A DNA stretch of 64,000 nt from contig NZ_JADWYO010000019.1 of the NCBI RefSeq assembly GCF_022414595.1, positions 26,477 through 90,476 on the forward strand, read 5' to 3'. The notes under the pieces are model-generated. The model did not search any database, was not told the origin of the DNA, and was given only the letters and a program-made list of their open reading frames with translations. Shown one piece after another: positions 17,151 to 25,749 of the stretch. Position 1 is the first letter of the stretch. Every line of letters starts with the position of its first letter. A program made the position numbers and the translations under genes. This DNA comes from Streptomyces sp. MUM 203J (GTDB taxonomy: Bacteria; Actinomycetota; Actinomycetes; Streptomycetales; Streptomycetaceae).

Positions 17151-18308
17151 ATGACAACCGCGTCCCCACCGCCCTCCGAGCTGCCCTACCACCGCATGGC
17201 CCGGGTCACGGACCGCCACAGCTGGTGGCGCCCGCCGCTCGGCACCCTGCTGGTGTTCGGCGGCTGGATCCCGGCCATGCTGGTCCTGGTCGTCGGCGCC
17301 GAGATAGCCGGCCTGCTGGCCGGCCTCCCGCAGCTGCCGGACGACGAAGGCACGGACTTCGGCCCGGTGGTGTCGACGGCACTGGACCTGCTGGTCATCG
17401 CGATCGCGCTGCCGCTGGTGCTGCTGGCAGTCCGGTGGGTGGGCGCCCGGCCCGCGGGCACGGTGTCGTCGGTCACGGGGCGGCTGCGGGTCGGCTGGCT
17501 GGGCCGGTGCCTGATGGCCGCGGCGGCGGTGCAGGCGCTGTCCACGACGGTCATGCTGCTGCTCCCGGCCGGCGAGACAGCCGAGGATGCCCCGGCCGAC
17601 GTGTGGGTGGGCTGGGGCCCGTACGCGGCCTCGCTCACGATGCTGATCCTCCTGGTCCCGCTCCAGGCCGCGGCGGAGGAGTACGTGTGCCGGGGCTGGC
17701 TGTTCCAGGCGGTCGGCCAGTTCCTGCGCTCCCCGTGGCTGGCGACGCTCCCCCAGGCGCTGGTGTTCGCGGCACTGCACGGCTGGGGCACGGTGTGGGG
17801 CTTCGTCGACCTGCTGGTCTTCGGCGTGGTCGTCGGCATGCTGTCGGTCCGTACCGGCGGCCTGGAGGCGGCGATCTCGCTGCACGTGGTGAACAACCTG
17901 GTCGCGTTCGGCTTCACCGCGGCGTTCGTCGACGGCCTGCTGTCCGAGGAGACGGCGGCGGACATGCCGTGGGAGATGGCCGTCGTGGACATCGTGTCCA
18001 TCCTGCTCTACGCCGCGCTCATCCTGTGGCTGACCCCGAGGGGCCCCCGCCCTCCGGAGCGCCTCTCCCCTCTGCCGGTCACTCCGGCGGCCCTCCCGAC
18101 GCCCCCGTACCCGTACGCCCACGCCGCCCCGCCCGCGTACGGCCCCTACGGCGCGGTGCCGCCGCCCCACGGCCCGTACGGCGCGGTGCCGCCACCGCAC
18201 GGCCCCTACGGCGCGGTGCCGCCACCGCACAGCGCCGTACCGCCCACGCCTGGAGGGACGCTACCGGCGGGGCAGGAGGGGCAGGAGGACGCCAGGTTGA
18301 CGCGGTGA
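17151..18308 (+). CDS. CPBP-family intramembrane metalloprotease
   Basis: About 385 residues with some eight membrane helices. The CPBP motifs are AEEYVCRG (EExxxR), HGWG and HVVNN. Family members process membrane or prenylated substrates; several bacterial ones act in bacteriocin immunity or stress. The C-terminal 75 residues are cytoplasmic, Pro/Tyr/Gly-rich and include three near-identical copies of GPYGAVPPPH. An in-frame ATG at 17139 is an alternative start. Target unknown. Confidence 0.85.
   Translation: MTTASPPPSELPYHRMARVTDRHSWWRPPLGTLLVFGGWIPAMLVLVVGAEIAGLLAGLPQLPDDEGTDFGPVVSTALDLLVIAIALPLVLLAVRWVGARPAGTVSSVTGRLRVGWLGRCLMAAAAVQALSTTVMLLLPAGETAEDAPADVWVGWGPYAASLTMLILLVPLQAAAEEYVCRGWLFQAVGQFLRSPWLATLPQALVFAALHGWGTVWGFVDLLVFGVVVGMLSVRTGGLEAAISLHVVNNLVAFGFTAAFVDGLLSEETAADMPWEMAVVDIVSILLYAALILWLTPRGPRPPERLSPLPVTPAALPTPPYPYAHAAPPAYGPYGAVPPPHGPYGAVPPPHGPYGAVPPPHSAVPPTPGGTLPAGQEGQEDARLTR
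18141..18230 (+). repeat. Three tandem 30-bp repeats inside the CPBP gene
   Basis: Units at 18141-18170, 18171-18200 and 18201-18230, each encoding GPYGAVPPPH, with one or two silent differences per unit. This points to recent in-frame expansion of a disordered tail. Confidence 0.9.
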
Positions 18309-18380
18309 CAGGGGCGTGGCTCCGAGGAGGCGAGAGGTCTCAGCCGTCGCACCTGCCTCCGCTGCCTCCACGCTCCGCAG

Positions 18381-18926
18381 CTACGGGTGGTAGAGGGCCT
18401 CGGCACGTGCCGTGTCGACGGCCCCGTCCTCCGCCGCGAGACGCAGGAAGTACCGCACCTGCCATGCCTGAGTGCTGCCCGCCTGACGACTCGCCGTGGT
18501 GACCCACGGCGGGTAGACCCGGAAGCCCCGCTTCCCACCGGAGCCGTTCCGGGACATGACGCCGCGCTCGCACAGCGCCTCCCGCGGGAACACGAACTGC
18601 CCGAAGTGCCCGCCGTCCCCGCTGTCGCGGCTGCTGACGACCACGAGGTCGATGCCGTCCCCGGCGTCGAAGGGCCGGATCGGTCCCGCCTCGGACCGCT
18701 GCCACACCGTCACGAACTGCCCGGCCTTCGCCGGCGTGGTCCTGGCGACGCGGAACCTGACCGCCAGCCCGTCGAGCGTGAACCCGTGCGCCGCGTACTC
18801 GGCGCCCTCCGGTTCGGGCACCGGCCGCGAGCAGGCGAACCCGCCGGGCCCGTACACGAGCGTCCACGCCGCCAGCAGGTCTTCGTGAAGCCCCGCCCAG
18901 GGCTGGTCAGCCGCCATGCGCCCCAT
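18381..18926 (-). CDS. MepB-family protein
   Basis: 181 residues matching MepB proteins along their length: LHEDLLAAWTLVYGPGGF, AEYAAHGFTLDGLAVRFRVA, TPAKAGQFVTVWQR, GPIRPFDAGDGIDLVVV, GQFVFPREAL and GGKRGFRVYPPW. MepB is encoded with the MepA pump in Staphylococcus; its biochemical function is not established. It stands alone here. Start ATG 18926 or 18917. Confidence 0.85.
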   Translation of the reverse strand: MGRMAADQPWAGLHEDLLAAWTLVYGPGGFACSRPVPEPEGAEYAAHGFTLDGLAVRFRVARTTPAKAGQFVTVWQRSEAGPIRPFDAGDGIDLVVVSSRDSGDGGHFGQFVFPREALCERGVMSRNGSGGKRGFRVYPPWVTTASRQAGSTQAWQVRYFLRLAAEDGAVDTARAEALYHP

Positions 18927-18962
18927 GGTGCCACCACGCCACGCGGCAGGGCCCGGCTGCCG

Positions 18963-19157
18963 CTACCGCCGCCCCGTCTTCAGCGCCGCGACGAACGGCG
19001 CCCAGGCACGGGCCGTGACCGTGACCACCGAGCCACCCGGAACCTTGCTGTCCCGGACCGGGACAACGCCGGGGACATCGTCGGCAACCTCGACGCAATC
19101 GCCGCCGTCGCCGTTGCTGTAGCTGCTCTTACGCCAGCGAGGCGCGCCCGTTGTCAC
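18963..19157 (-). CDS. DUF397 protein (copy 2)
   Basis: 64 residues with the DUF397 core: WRKSSYSNGDGGDCVEVAD, VPVRDSKVPGG and AWAPFVAALKTG. DUF397 proteins are small partners of WhiJ-type XRE regulators in actinomycetes and influence development or secondary metabolism. GTG 19157 overlaps the stop of copy 1 (GTGA). Nearly identical to copy 1, so the pair comes from a recent tandem duplication. Confidence 0.9.
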   Translation of the reverse strand: MTTGAPRWRKSSYSNGDGGDCVEVADDVPGVVPVRDSKVPGGSVVTVTARAWAPFVAALKTGRR

Positions 19158-19327
19158 CGCCGCCCCGTCTTCAGCGCCGCGACGAACGGCGCCCAGGCAC
19201 GGGCCGTGACGGTGACCACCGAGCCACCCGGGACCTTGCTGTCCCGGACCGGGACAACGTCGGGGACATCGTCAGCAACCTCGACGCAGTTGCCGCCGTC
19301 GCCGTTGCTGTAGCTGCTCTTACGCCA
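18965..19327. repeat. 172-bp direct repeat covering the two DUF397 genes
   Basis: 18965-19136 and 19156-19327 (offset 191 bp) differ at only 6 of 172 positions by my count. The duplication covers almost all of each DUF397 coding region. Confidence 0.9.
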
Positions 19328-19363
19328 AAGGGCGCCCTTCAACCCATCGAGGTTGCTTGCCAT
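19154..19363 (-). CDS. DUF397 protein (copy 1)
   Basis: 69 residues, DUF397 core as in copy 2 with a short N-terminal segment ASNLDGLKGALWRKSS. The start ATG lies inside the 3' end of the XRE regulator gene (44-bp overlap), so regulator and DUF397 genes are cotranscribed and probably interact physically, as known for this family. Confidence 0.9.
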   Translation of the reverse strand: MASNLDGLKGALWRKSSYSNGDGGNCVEVADDVPDVVPVRDSKVPGGSVVTVTARAWAPFVAALKTGRR

Positions 19364-20201
19364 TTCGGTAGTCCTCAGACGCTTGTTCGATCATGGCGAG
19401 GGACGCCTCCGGTGCCAACGCGGCAGCCCTGAGCCGATCGTATGCCCTGCGGTACCGCTTCACGAGGCCCGGGTCGTCCAGGATCTGGCCGTGATACGGG
19501 CCCTCCGTATAGACGAAGGGCGGCTCGTCGTCGAACTCCATGAACGTCAGCGACATCGCCGTGAAAGGATGCGTCGCCGCGTTCCACGGGAGGACTTGCA
19601 GAACAACCCGTCGCCGCTGCGCCAGGGTCGCGATGTGGTCCAACTGTGCGGCCATGTCCTCTGGAGCCACCAGTGGGTGCCACACCTGGGACTCATGGAA
19701 GATCACCCAGTACTCCGGCCTCTTGCAGTCGTCGAAGAGGCGGGCCCGCGCCAGCCGGTCACGGATCTTCGCCCCCACCTCCTCTTCGAGGTTCAGAGGA
19801 TGCGTGGCGTGGATGATCGCCCGTGCATAGGTCGCGGTCTGGAGGAGTCCTGGGATTAGGGCGCAGGCCCACTCCTCGATCACCCGTGCCCGCGTCTCCG
19901 CCTCCGCGATCGGCGCGAAGTACGACGCGTGGGCGCCCTGTCTGGCCTTCCGCACGTCCTCGCAGCAACGCTCGAAGTAGCCGTCCGTCTTGAGGGCCTG
20001 GTCCACGTGGCGGGCCAGGTCCACCGGCATGCGGCGGTTGCCGCGTTCGATCTCGCTCAGGTACGTGACCCCGTAGAAGCTGCCCTCCACAAGCTGTGCC
20101 AGTGAAAGGCCTGCCTTCTCCCGCTGGAACCTCAACTCCTTTCCGTAGAAGCACGGAACGCTCCGCCACCCGTCGATGTCATACCGCTTCCCCTGCCCCA
20201 T
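19320..20201 (-). CDS. XRE-family regulator with DUF5753 domain (WhiJ type)
   Basis: 293 residues. N-terminal HTH at about 17-75 (ELRFQREKAGLSLAQLVEGS, VTYLSEIERGNRRMP); the rest is the DUF5753 sensor-like domain with EEWACALIPGLLQTATYARA, HESQVWHPLV and LQVLPWNAATHPFTAMSLTF. ATG 20201 is chosen because the HTH begins directly after it; the longer frame to 20789 is non-coding shadow. It heads an operon with the two DUF397 genes and faces a small gene at 20317. Such triads modulate sporulation or antibiotic genes in Streptomyces. Confidence 0.9.
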   Translation of the reverse strand: MGQGKRYDIDGWRSVPCFYGKELRFQREKAGLSLAQLVEGSFYGVTYLSEIERGNRRMPVDLARHVDQALKTDGYFERCCEDVRKARQGAHASYFAPIAEAETRARVIEEWACALIPGLLQTATYARAIIHATHPLNLEEEVGAKIRDRLARARLFDDCKRPEYWVIFHESQVWHPLVAPEDMAAQLDHIATLAQRRRVVLQVLPWNAATHPFTAMSLTFMEFDDEPPFVYTEGPYHGQILDDPGLVKRYRRAYDRLRAAALAPEASLAMIEQASEDYRNGKQPRWVEGRPLA

Positions 20202-20316
20202 GGGTGACCGCCTTTCACACCTGGCGCCGTGTCGCCGAAACCCCTTTTCACGGTACGCCCCGTCACGCCACCGTGTGACCGGTTCGTCACTCAACGCACA
20301 GAAGGGATGAAGGCCC

Positions 20317-20565
20317 ATGGACAAGGCCAAGGACACGGAACGGGAGCTGGACCGGGAGGCGGGCATCCTCGTCAACCAGCTCCGGATCACCCTCGGTTCG
20401 CTCGGTGTCAAGTTGCCTTCGCTCGGGCGGGACTTCGGGATGCCGCCGCTGATCGTGCTCGGGAACTGCAACCTCGCCACCGCCCGCGCACTGCTCGACG
20501 TGCTGCGGGAGGTCCCGGAGCGGCGGCCGGCGGGCCTCGGCGCGGTCGCGCGGGCCGCCGAGTAG
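20317..20565 (+). CDS. Small hypothetical protein, divergent from the XRE regulator
   Basis: 82 residues, ELDREAGILVNQLRITLGSL then LATARALLDVLREVPERR; helical and soluble, no domain recognised. GGGATGAAGG precedes the ATG. Small genes of this kind are common beside XRE/DUF397 loci. Function unknown. Confidence 0.6.
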   Translation: MDKAKDTERELDREAGILVNQLRITLGSLGVKLPSLGRDFGMPPLIVLGNCNLATARALLDVLREVPERRPAGLGAVARAAE

Positions 20566-20637
20566 GGCCGGCGCGTCATTCTGCGGCCGGGCCGGAACAG
20601 TCCGGCCGCAGACGCGACTCTGGTTGGATGACGGTCC

Positions 20638-21102
20638 ATGGACGCGATACTGACCAGCGTCATCGCCGTGCTCGGGACCCTGTTGGGCTCGGCCCTGACG
20701 CACGTCTTCCAGCAGCGCACCGCTCTGCGCGCCGAGCAGAGCAGCCGTGAGGCGCACCTGCGGCAGGAGCGGCTCGACGTGTACGGCACGTACGCCGCGC
20801 AGCTCGTGGAGTTCCGTCAGGCCATGGTCCACCACTGGATCTGCGTGCACGAGGGCCGCGACGCCGACGACGAGGTCTCCCTGCGCAGGCGCTCGTACGA
20901 GCTGCGCGCCGGCGCCCAGCAGGCCCTGTTCCAGCTTCAGCTGATCACGGACGCGCCGGAGGTCAACACCGCCGCGGCGGAGGCCTTCAGGGCGATCGGC
21001 AAGCTCAACCGCGCGACGGACCGCGCGGACCTCGACACCCGGCGGGAGTCGGCCAGGGACCTGATCGACACCTTCGTCGTGACGGCCCGCCGCCACGTCT
21101 GA
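20638..21102 (+). CDS. Hypothetical single-pass membrane protein
   Basis: 154 residues: an N-terminal membrane helix (LTSVIAVLGTLLGSALTHV) then an Arg/Glu/Gln-rich helical, probably coiled-coil, cytoplasmic domain (EAHLRQERLDVYGTYAAQLV). This plan is frequent in actinomycetes but no function is assigned. It starts 72 bp after the previous gene and may share its transcript. Confidence 0.65.
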   Translation: MDAILTSVIAVLGTLLGSALTHVFQQRTALRAEQSSREAHLRQERLDVYGTYAAQLVEFRQAMVHHWICVHEGRDADDEVSLRRRSYELRAGAQQALFQLQLITDAPEVNTAAAEAFRAIGKLNRATDRADLDTRRESARDLIDTFVVTARRHV

Positions 21103-21200
21103 CCGCCGTTCCGGCCGTACGCGTCCGCCGAAGGCCGCAAGGCGCCGCATCCGCACAGGTTCGTGACCGCTCGGTGATCCCGGCTTGTCACGATCCAGGG

Positions 21201-21890
21201 ATGGCGCGAACAACGAGACCGCGGGTGCGGCGACGCCGGATCGTCCGCACAGTGGCTGTGCTGGCGGGCCTGGCCGCCGCGGGATGGTACGGCTACACGC
21301 AGCTGACCCTGACCGGCATGTCGCGGAGCTGGGCGGTCGACGCGGCGAGCCGCACGGCGGAGGCGGAGAGCGAACACCGCCTGGAGGAGATCGTCGACGG
21401 TCTGCCCGGCGTCTCGCGGCAGCTCGGCGCCTCGGCCACGGACCACTGCCGTCGTCACGTCCCCTTCGAGGGGGAGTCCGCGGGCCCGCTGGGCTGCCAG
21501 TGGCGGATGGACCGGTACGTCGTCCTCGACGGGGACACCCGGACGGCCGGTGAGGCATGGGCGAAGGCCCTGGGCGAGGACCGGTGGACCGGCGCACGGG
21601 CGCCGTTCCCCGCCGACTACGCCGCCACCTCCGAGCGGTACGAGTACCGCGACCCGAAGACGCGCGACAGCCTTGTCGTCACCATCGTCGAGGACAGCCG
21701 TGAGCTTCATGTCATCGACGACCCGCGCTTCATCGAGCCCTGGGAGGAGTACCGGCGCGAGCAGCGGAGCTTCACCGGCCGGAAGGCAGCCGAGCACGTC
21801 GTGTCAGAAGGCGGACGCGTCGCGAGGATCTCGTTCGTGCGCGCCTACTACGGGCAGGAGGGCAGCGCCCCCTTCGGACCGAAGCTCTGA
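21201..21890 (+). CDS. Hypothetical membrane-anchored extracytoplasmic protein
   Basis: 229 residues. A basic N-terminus (RTTRPRVRRRRIVR) and one membrane helix (TVAVLAGLAAAGWYGYT) precede an outside domain with two cysteines (C91 and C107 region) that could form a disulfide. No known family recognised. ATG 21201 is preferred to GTG 21174 as it puts the Arg cluster at the N-terminus. The 3' end overlaps the convergent DUF2283 gene by 43 bp. Confidence 0.7.
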   Translation: MARTTRPRVRRRRIVRTVAVLAGLAAAGWYGYTQLTLTGMSRSWAVDAASRTAEAESEHRLEEIVDGLPGVSRQLGASATDHCRRHVPFEGESAGPLGCQWRMDRYVVLDGDTRTAGEAWAKALGEDRWTGARAPFPADYAATSERYEYRDPKTRDSLVVTIVEDSRELHVIDDPRFIEPWEEYRREQRSFTGRKAAEHVVSEGGRVARISFVRAYYGQEGSAPFGPKL

Positions 21891-22108
21891 CGGGCCTCGC
21901 CCCCGGCCAGGAGTTCGGCCGGGAGGGCGGCTCGGGCGCCGAGGACCTCGATGCCGAGCAGTTGCCCCGACGCGTCGAAGTCGAGCGTCAGTTCCGCCTC
22001 GACGCCCGGGGCGCCGACCGTGACCTGACTCACGGCCGCCCCGTCCTCGATGCCCGGGACAAGGGAGACGTACGCGACGTCGTTCTCCCTGTCGTACTCG
22101 ATCTGCAT
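21848..22108 (-). CDS. DUF2283 domain protein
   Basis: 86 residues beginning QIEYDRENDVAYVSLVPG, with LTLDFDASGQLLGIEVLGAR, the DUF2283 signature. Small beta-rich protein of unknown function. It ends inside the convergent gene at 21890; it starts 5 bp after the stop of the DUF2079 gene and is probably cotranscribed with it. Confidence 0.85.
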   Translation of the reverse strand: MQIEYDRENDVAYVSLVPGIEDGAAVSQVTVGAPGVEAELTLDFDASGQLLGIEVLGARAALPAELLAGGEARQSFGPKGALPSCP

Positions 22109-22112
22109 GGTC

Positions 22113-23456
22113 TCACTCCCCTGCGGTCGGCGTACGCCACGGTATCCGCCCCTCGGGGCGGCCCTCGCGGGCGTACACCGTCACCCCGCCCGCCGCGTGC
22201 ACCCGCCGCCAGTGGCCCGCCCCCTCGGCCGCCCGCCGCACCGCCCCCGCCTGTCCCGCGGGCCACGGGTCGCCGTCCCGTACGACCAGCCACCGCACCC
22301 GCGGCAGCGCCCGTTCCGTCGCCAGGTACACGGTCGTACGGTCCACGAGGTGCGGCACGAGGCTGTTGCTCGCCGCCACGGCCGCGCCGTCCGGGACCAG
22401 CCGCAACGCCTCACGAGCGGCGGCGGCAGGCGGCGGGTCCCGCCAGAAGTCCGGCGACCACGAGGCGCTCAACGGCCCGGTGCCCACCGACACCGCAGCC
22501 GCCAGCGCCACCACGGACACCCACCGCCCCGGCCGCGCACACCGCCGCAGCCCCTCCGCGGCCGCCGCGAACACCACCGGCATCAGCACCGCCGAGTAAT
22601 GCAGTCCCGGCCCCCAGTACGCCGGGTTCGGGGACAGGAAGCGCCACGCCAGGGTCGGAACCGCCAGCAGCACCAGCGGGCTTCGCAGCGCCAGGCCCGC
22701 CGTCACCGCCACCAGCAGCGCGACCGTCACGGCCTTCGTGTCCCAGCCGTCCCCCACCCCGTACCCGTGCGGCTGGTGCACGTACCCGTAGCGGCCGTCC
22801 GGCGCCGCCGCCGGGAGCAGCACCGCCACCGTCAGCACCGCCCCCACGCACCCGGCCGCGCACAGCGCGAGCCCCGTCCGGCGGTCGTGCCGCGACAGCA
22901 GCAGGCCCAGCACCGCCACCGTCGCCCCCAGGTCCTCCTTCACCAGCAGCAGCGGCGCCGCCCACCACGCGGCCGCGCGCCACCGGCCCTCCGTGTACGC
23001 CGCGCAGGCCAGGGCCGACAGCGGTACTGCGAAAGCGACTTCGTGGAAGTCGAAGGCCACCAGGTCCTGGAGCCCGAACGACGCCGCGTACGACAGACCC
23101 AGCACCCACCCGGCCGTCCGCGTCACCACGTACACCGACACCGCCACCAGCCCCGCCTGCGCCACCAGCAGCACCTCGACGCGCGGCACCAGCGCGTACA
23201 CCGGGCCCAACAGCCCCACCAGAGGGTGGAAGTGGTCTCCCAGCAGGGGATACGCCGCGCCCGCGAAGCCCTCGGGTGCCGTCGCCGTGCGGATCTCCGA
23301 CACCGGCAGGCGGCCCTCGGCGTACGAGCGCACCGCCTGGCCGAAGATCCCCAGGTCGTACGCCGTCGTCTCGAAGCGGGCGTGGCGGCGCAGGGCGTAC
23401 ACGGTGTACGCGAGGAAGGACAGCGCCCCCACCGCCAGTGATCGTTCGTGTCGCAT
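22113..23456 (-). CDS. DUF2079 polytopic membrane protein
   Basis: 447 residues with about ten membrane helices. The N-terminal motif FETTAYDLGIFGQAVRSYA and LGDHFHPLVGLLGPVYAL, plus VAFDFHEVAFAVPLSALA, are characteristic of DUF2079, a family resembling GT-C-fold glycosyltransferases. The acceptor and donor are unknown. Divergent from the response regulator gene; the 96-bp gap holds dyads that may control both. Confidence 0.85.
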   Translation of the reverse strand: MRHERSLAVGALSFLAYTVYALRRHARFETTAYDLGIFGQAVRSYAEGRLPVSEIRTATAPEGFAGAAYPLLGDHFHPLVGLLGPVYALVPRVEVLLVAQAGLVAVSVYVVTRTAGWVLGLSYAASFGLQDLVAFDFHEVAFAVPLSALACAAYTEGRWRAAAWWAAPLLLVKEDLGATVAVLGLLLSRHDRRTGLALCAAGCVGAVLTVAVLLPAAAPDGRYGYVHQPHGYGVGDGWDTKAVTVALLVAVTAGLALRSPLVLLAVPTLAWRFLSPNPAYWGPGLHYSAVLMPVVFAAAAEGLRRCARPGRWVSVVALAAAVSVGTGPLSASWSPDFWRDPPPAAAAREALRLVPDGAAVAASNSLVPHLVDRTTVYLATERALPRVRWLVVRDGDPWPAGQAGAVRRAAEGAGHWRRVHAAGGVTVYAREGRPEGRIPWRTPTAGE

Positions 23457-23482
23457 GGTGGCGGAGCCTGGGGGACGGCCCC

Positions 23483-23518
23483 TGAGCTGCGGCTCAAGGC
23501 GGCTGAGGATTTCCTCAG
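23483..23518. promoter_or_regulatory. Two dyads, candidate response-regulator operator
   Basis: TGAGC-TGCG-GCTCA (23483-23496) and CTGAGGA-TT-TCCTCAG (23503-23518, perfect 7-bp arms), spaced 20 bp apart start to start, in the divergent gap between the DUF2079 and response regulator genes. Autoregulation is the simplest reading. Confidence 0.5.
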
Positions 23519-23552
23519 GGACCGTCCCGGCCCCGCCCCCATACTGGCTGCC

Positions 23553-24230
23553 GTGCGCGTACTGGTGATCGAGGACGAGGAGCGGCTCGCCTGCTCCCTC
23601 CAGCGGGGGCTGTCCGCCGTCGGGTACACCGTGGATCTCGCGCGCGACGGCGTGACCGGACTGCACCTCGCGCGCGAGCACCCGTACAACGCCGTGCTGC
23701 TCGACCTGATGCTCCCCGGACTGAGCGGCTACCGGGTGTGCGCCCGGCTGCGCGCCGAGGGCAACGACGTGCCGGTGCTGATGCTCACCGCGAAGAACGG
23801 CGAGCAGGACGAGGCCGAGGGTCTCGACACCGGCGCCGACGACTACCTGGCCAAGCCGTTCTCGTACGTCGTGCTGGAGGCCCGGCTGCGCGCGCTGATC
23901 CGGCGGGGCGGGGCCCGCCATCCGGCCGTGCTGGAGTGCGGCGACCTGTGGCTGGACCCGGCACGCCGGTCCTGCGGCCGGGGCCGTCGGGCGATCGGCC
24001 TGACGCCCAAGGAGTTCGCGCTGCTGCACAGCCTGCTCCAGCGTCGGCCCGGGGAGGTCGTGAGCAAGTACGACCTGCTCGACGAGGTGTGGTCCGCCGA
24101 CTTCACCGGCGACCCGAACATCGTGCAGGTGTACGTCTCCGCCGTGCGCCGCAAGATCGACGGGCCGTTCGGGACGGAGACGATCGAGACCGTCCGGGGG
24201 GCGGGGTACCGGGTACGGCCCGGTGCGTGA
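23553..24230 (+). CDS. OmpR-family two-component response regulator
   Basis: 225 residues. Receiver domain with E7/D8, phospho-acceptor D51 (VLLDLMLPGLSGY), T79 and K101 (LAKPFS); winged-helix output domain with LTPKEFALLHSLLQRRPGEV and ETVRGAGYRVR. GTG 23553 begins RVLVIEDEE directly and is preferred to the longer frame from 23448. The gene overlaps the sensor kinase start by 8 bp. Confidence 0.93.
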   Translation: MRVLVIEDEERLACSLQRGLSAVGYTVDLARDGVTGLHLAREHPYNAVLLDLMLPGLSGYRVCARLRAEGNDVPVLMLTAKNGEQDEAEGLDTGADDYLAKPFSYVVLEARLRALIRRGGARHPAVLECGDLWLDPARRSCGRGRRAIGLTPKEFALLHSLLQRRPGEVVSKYDLLDEVWSADFTGDPNIVQVYVSAVRRKIDGPFGTETIETVRGAGYRVRPGA

Positions 24231-25749
24231 CGCCAGGTGGGCCCCTCCGCCGCTCCCCGTGTGCGCGGCGGCGCTGATGAGCGCGGGAGTCGTGGCCGTG
24301 TCGGCGGAGGCGGTCGTTTACGCGGAGCTGGCGGCCGGGGTGCCGCCGCCCCAGGACACCCCGGCCGTGTACACCGACCGCGTCGGACCCGTCGTCGGGC
24401 TGCTCGCCTGGCCCGGCTGGCTGCTGGGCGCCCTGGCCGTCACCCTCGTCTGCTGGGCCGCCGGGCACGGGCTGCCCCGGGCGCCCCGGCGCCGGGCCGC
24501 GCTCACCGCCGGCGCCTCCTCTGCGCTCCTGTACCTCACGTACGTGGGGTGGCTCGGTGACTTCAACGAGGCGCAGCCCTGGCGGGCCGCGTTCTCCGTC
24601 TACCGATGGAGCCTCGGCTTCGTCGGCCCGGCGTCCGGGCTGCTCACCGGGCTCGCCGTCTGGGCGGCGCTACGGGGCGGGAACTCCCGGCTGTCGTTCC
24701 GGGGACGGCTGATGCTGGCCGCGTCGCTCGCGGCGGGGCTCCTCTTCCTCGTCGCCCTCCATCTGCTGTGGGCCGCCCAGAACGAATGGCAGGCGATCAG
24801 CGATCTGTACTGGGTCCTGTTGTCCACCGCCGTACCGGTAGTGGGCGTGCTGACGGGGCTGCTGGTGCAGCTCGGGGCCGCCCGCGCGCTCCGTCCCGTC
24901 GAGGCGATCCGCCGGGAGCTGGAGGACATCACCGGCAGTTCGCTGGACCGGCGGGTTCCGGTGCCGCCCACCGAGGACCTGATCGCGCACTTGGCCCGCA
25001 CCACGAACGGCACACTGGACCGGCTGGAGGCGGCGTCCGCCCGGCAGCGGGAGTTCGTCGCGGACGCCGCGCATGAGCTGCGGAGCCCGCTGGCCGCGCT
25101 GCGGACGCAGCTGGAGGGGGCGCTGCGGCACCCGGAGGGGGCGGACTGGGAGGGCGTCGTGGCGGGCGCCGCCGCCGATGTCGTGCGGCTCCAGGCGCTG
25201 GCCGACGACCTGCTGCTGCTCGCCCGGATGGACGGGACGCCGTACGCGGAGGCGGGCGGGGTCGTCGATCTGTCGGGGATCGCGGAGGATCTCGTGCGGG
25301 AACATCGGCATCTGCCCACGTCGGAGGGGCTGACACTGGAGCTGGACGCACCGCCGGTACGGGTGCCGGGGGACGCCGGGTCGCTGGAGCGGCTGCTGCG
25401 GAACCTGCTCGGCAACGCCTGCCGCCACGCCACCGCCCGGGTCCTCGTGGCCGTACGGGTGGAAGACGGGACCGCGGTCCTGGAGGTGCTGGACGACGGG
25501 CCCGGGATCCCGGCGGACGACCGGGAGCGGGTCTTCGCGCGGTTCACCCGGCTGGACGAGGCGCGGGCACGGTCCTCCGGCGGTGCGGGGCTGGGCCTGG
25601 CCATCGCGCGGGAGATCGCGGTACGGCACGGGGGCACCCTGCGGGCCGCCGCGAGCCGGTGGGGCGGGGCCCGGCTGGTGGCGCGGCTGCCGGGCGGTGT
25701 CAGCCCCGGCGGGGACAGCCCCGGCGGCGGTCAGAGCTGGACCGGATAG
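24223..25749 (+). CDS. Sensor histidine kinase
   Basis: 508 residues. Several membrane helices in the first 210 residues, a HAMP-like linker (ARALRPVEAIRRELEDI), the phospho-His box DAAHELRSPLAALRTQLEG, N box NLLGNACRHA, and ATP-binding DDGPGIP and GGAGLGLAIARE. The sensing part is mostly membrane-embedded with a short outside loop (VPPPQDTPAVYTDRVG), suggesting a membrane or small-molecule signal. Partner of the overlapping response regulator. Its 3' end overlaps a convergent gene by 19 bp. Confidence 0.93.
   Translation: MRDARWAPPPLPVCAAALMSAGVVAVSAEAVVYAELAAGVPPPQDTPAVYTDRVGPVVGLLAWPGWLLGALAVTLVCWAAGHGLPRAPRRRAALTAGASSALLYLTYVGWLGDFNEAQPWRAAFSVYRWSLGFVGPASGLLTGLAVWAALRGGNSRLSFRGRLMLAASLAAGLLFLVALHLLWAAQNEWQAISDLYWVLLSTAVPVVGVLTGLLVQLGAARALRPVEAIRRELEDITGSSLDRRVPVPPTEDLIAHLARTTNGTLDRLEAASARQREFVADAAHELRSPLAALRTQLEGALRHPEGADWEGVVAGAAADVVRLQALADDLLLLARMDGTPYAEAGGVVDLSGIAEDLVREHRHLPTSEGLTLELDAPPVRVPGDAGSLERLLRNLLGNACRHATARVLVAVRVEDGTAVLEVLDDGPGIPADDRERVFARFTRLDEARARSSGGAGLGLAIAREIAVRHGGTLRAAASRWGGARLVARLPGGVSPGGDSPGGGQSWTG

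Noticed and set aside
20229..20750. 173-residue + strand ORF over the small genes
   Set aside because: Arg-rich translation overlapping 20317-20565 in another frame, with no RBS or family match.
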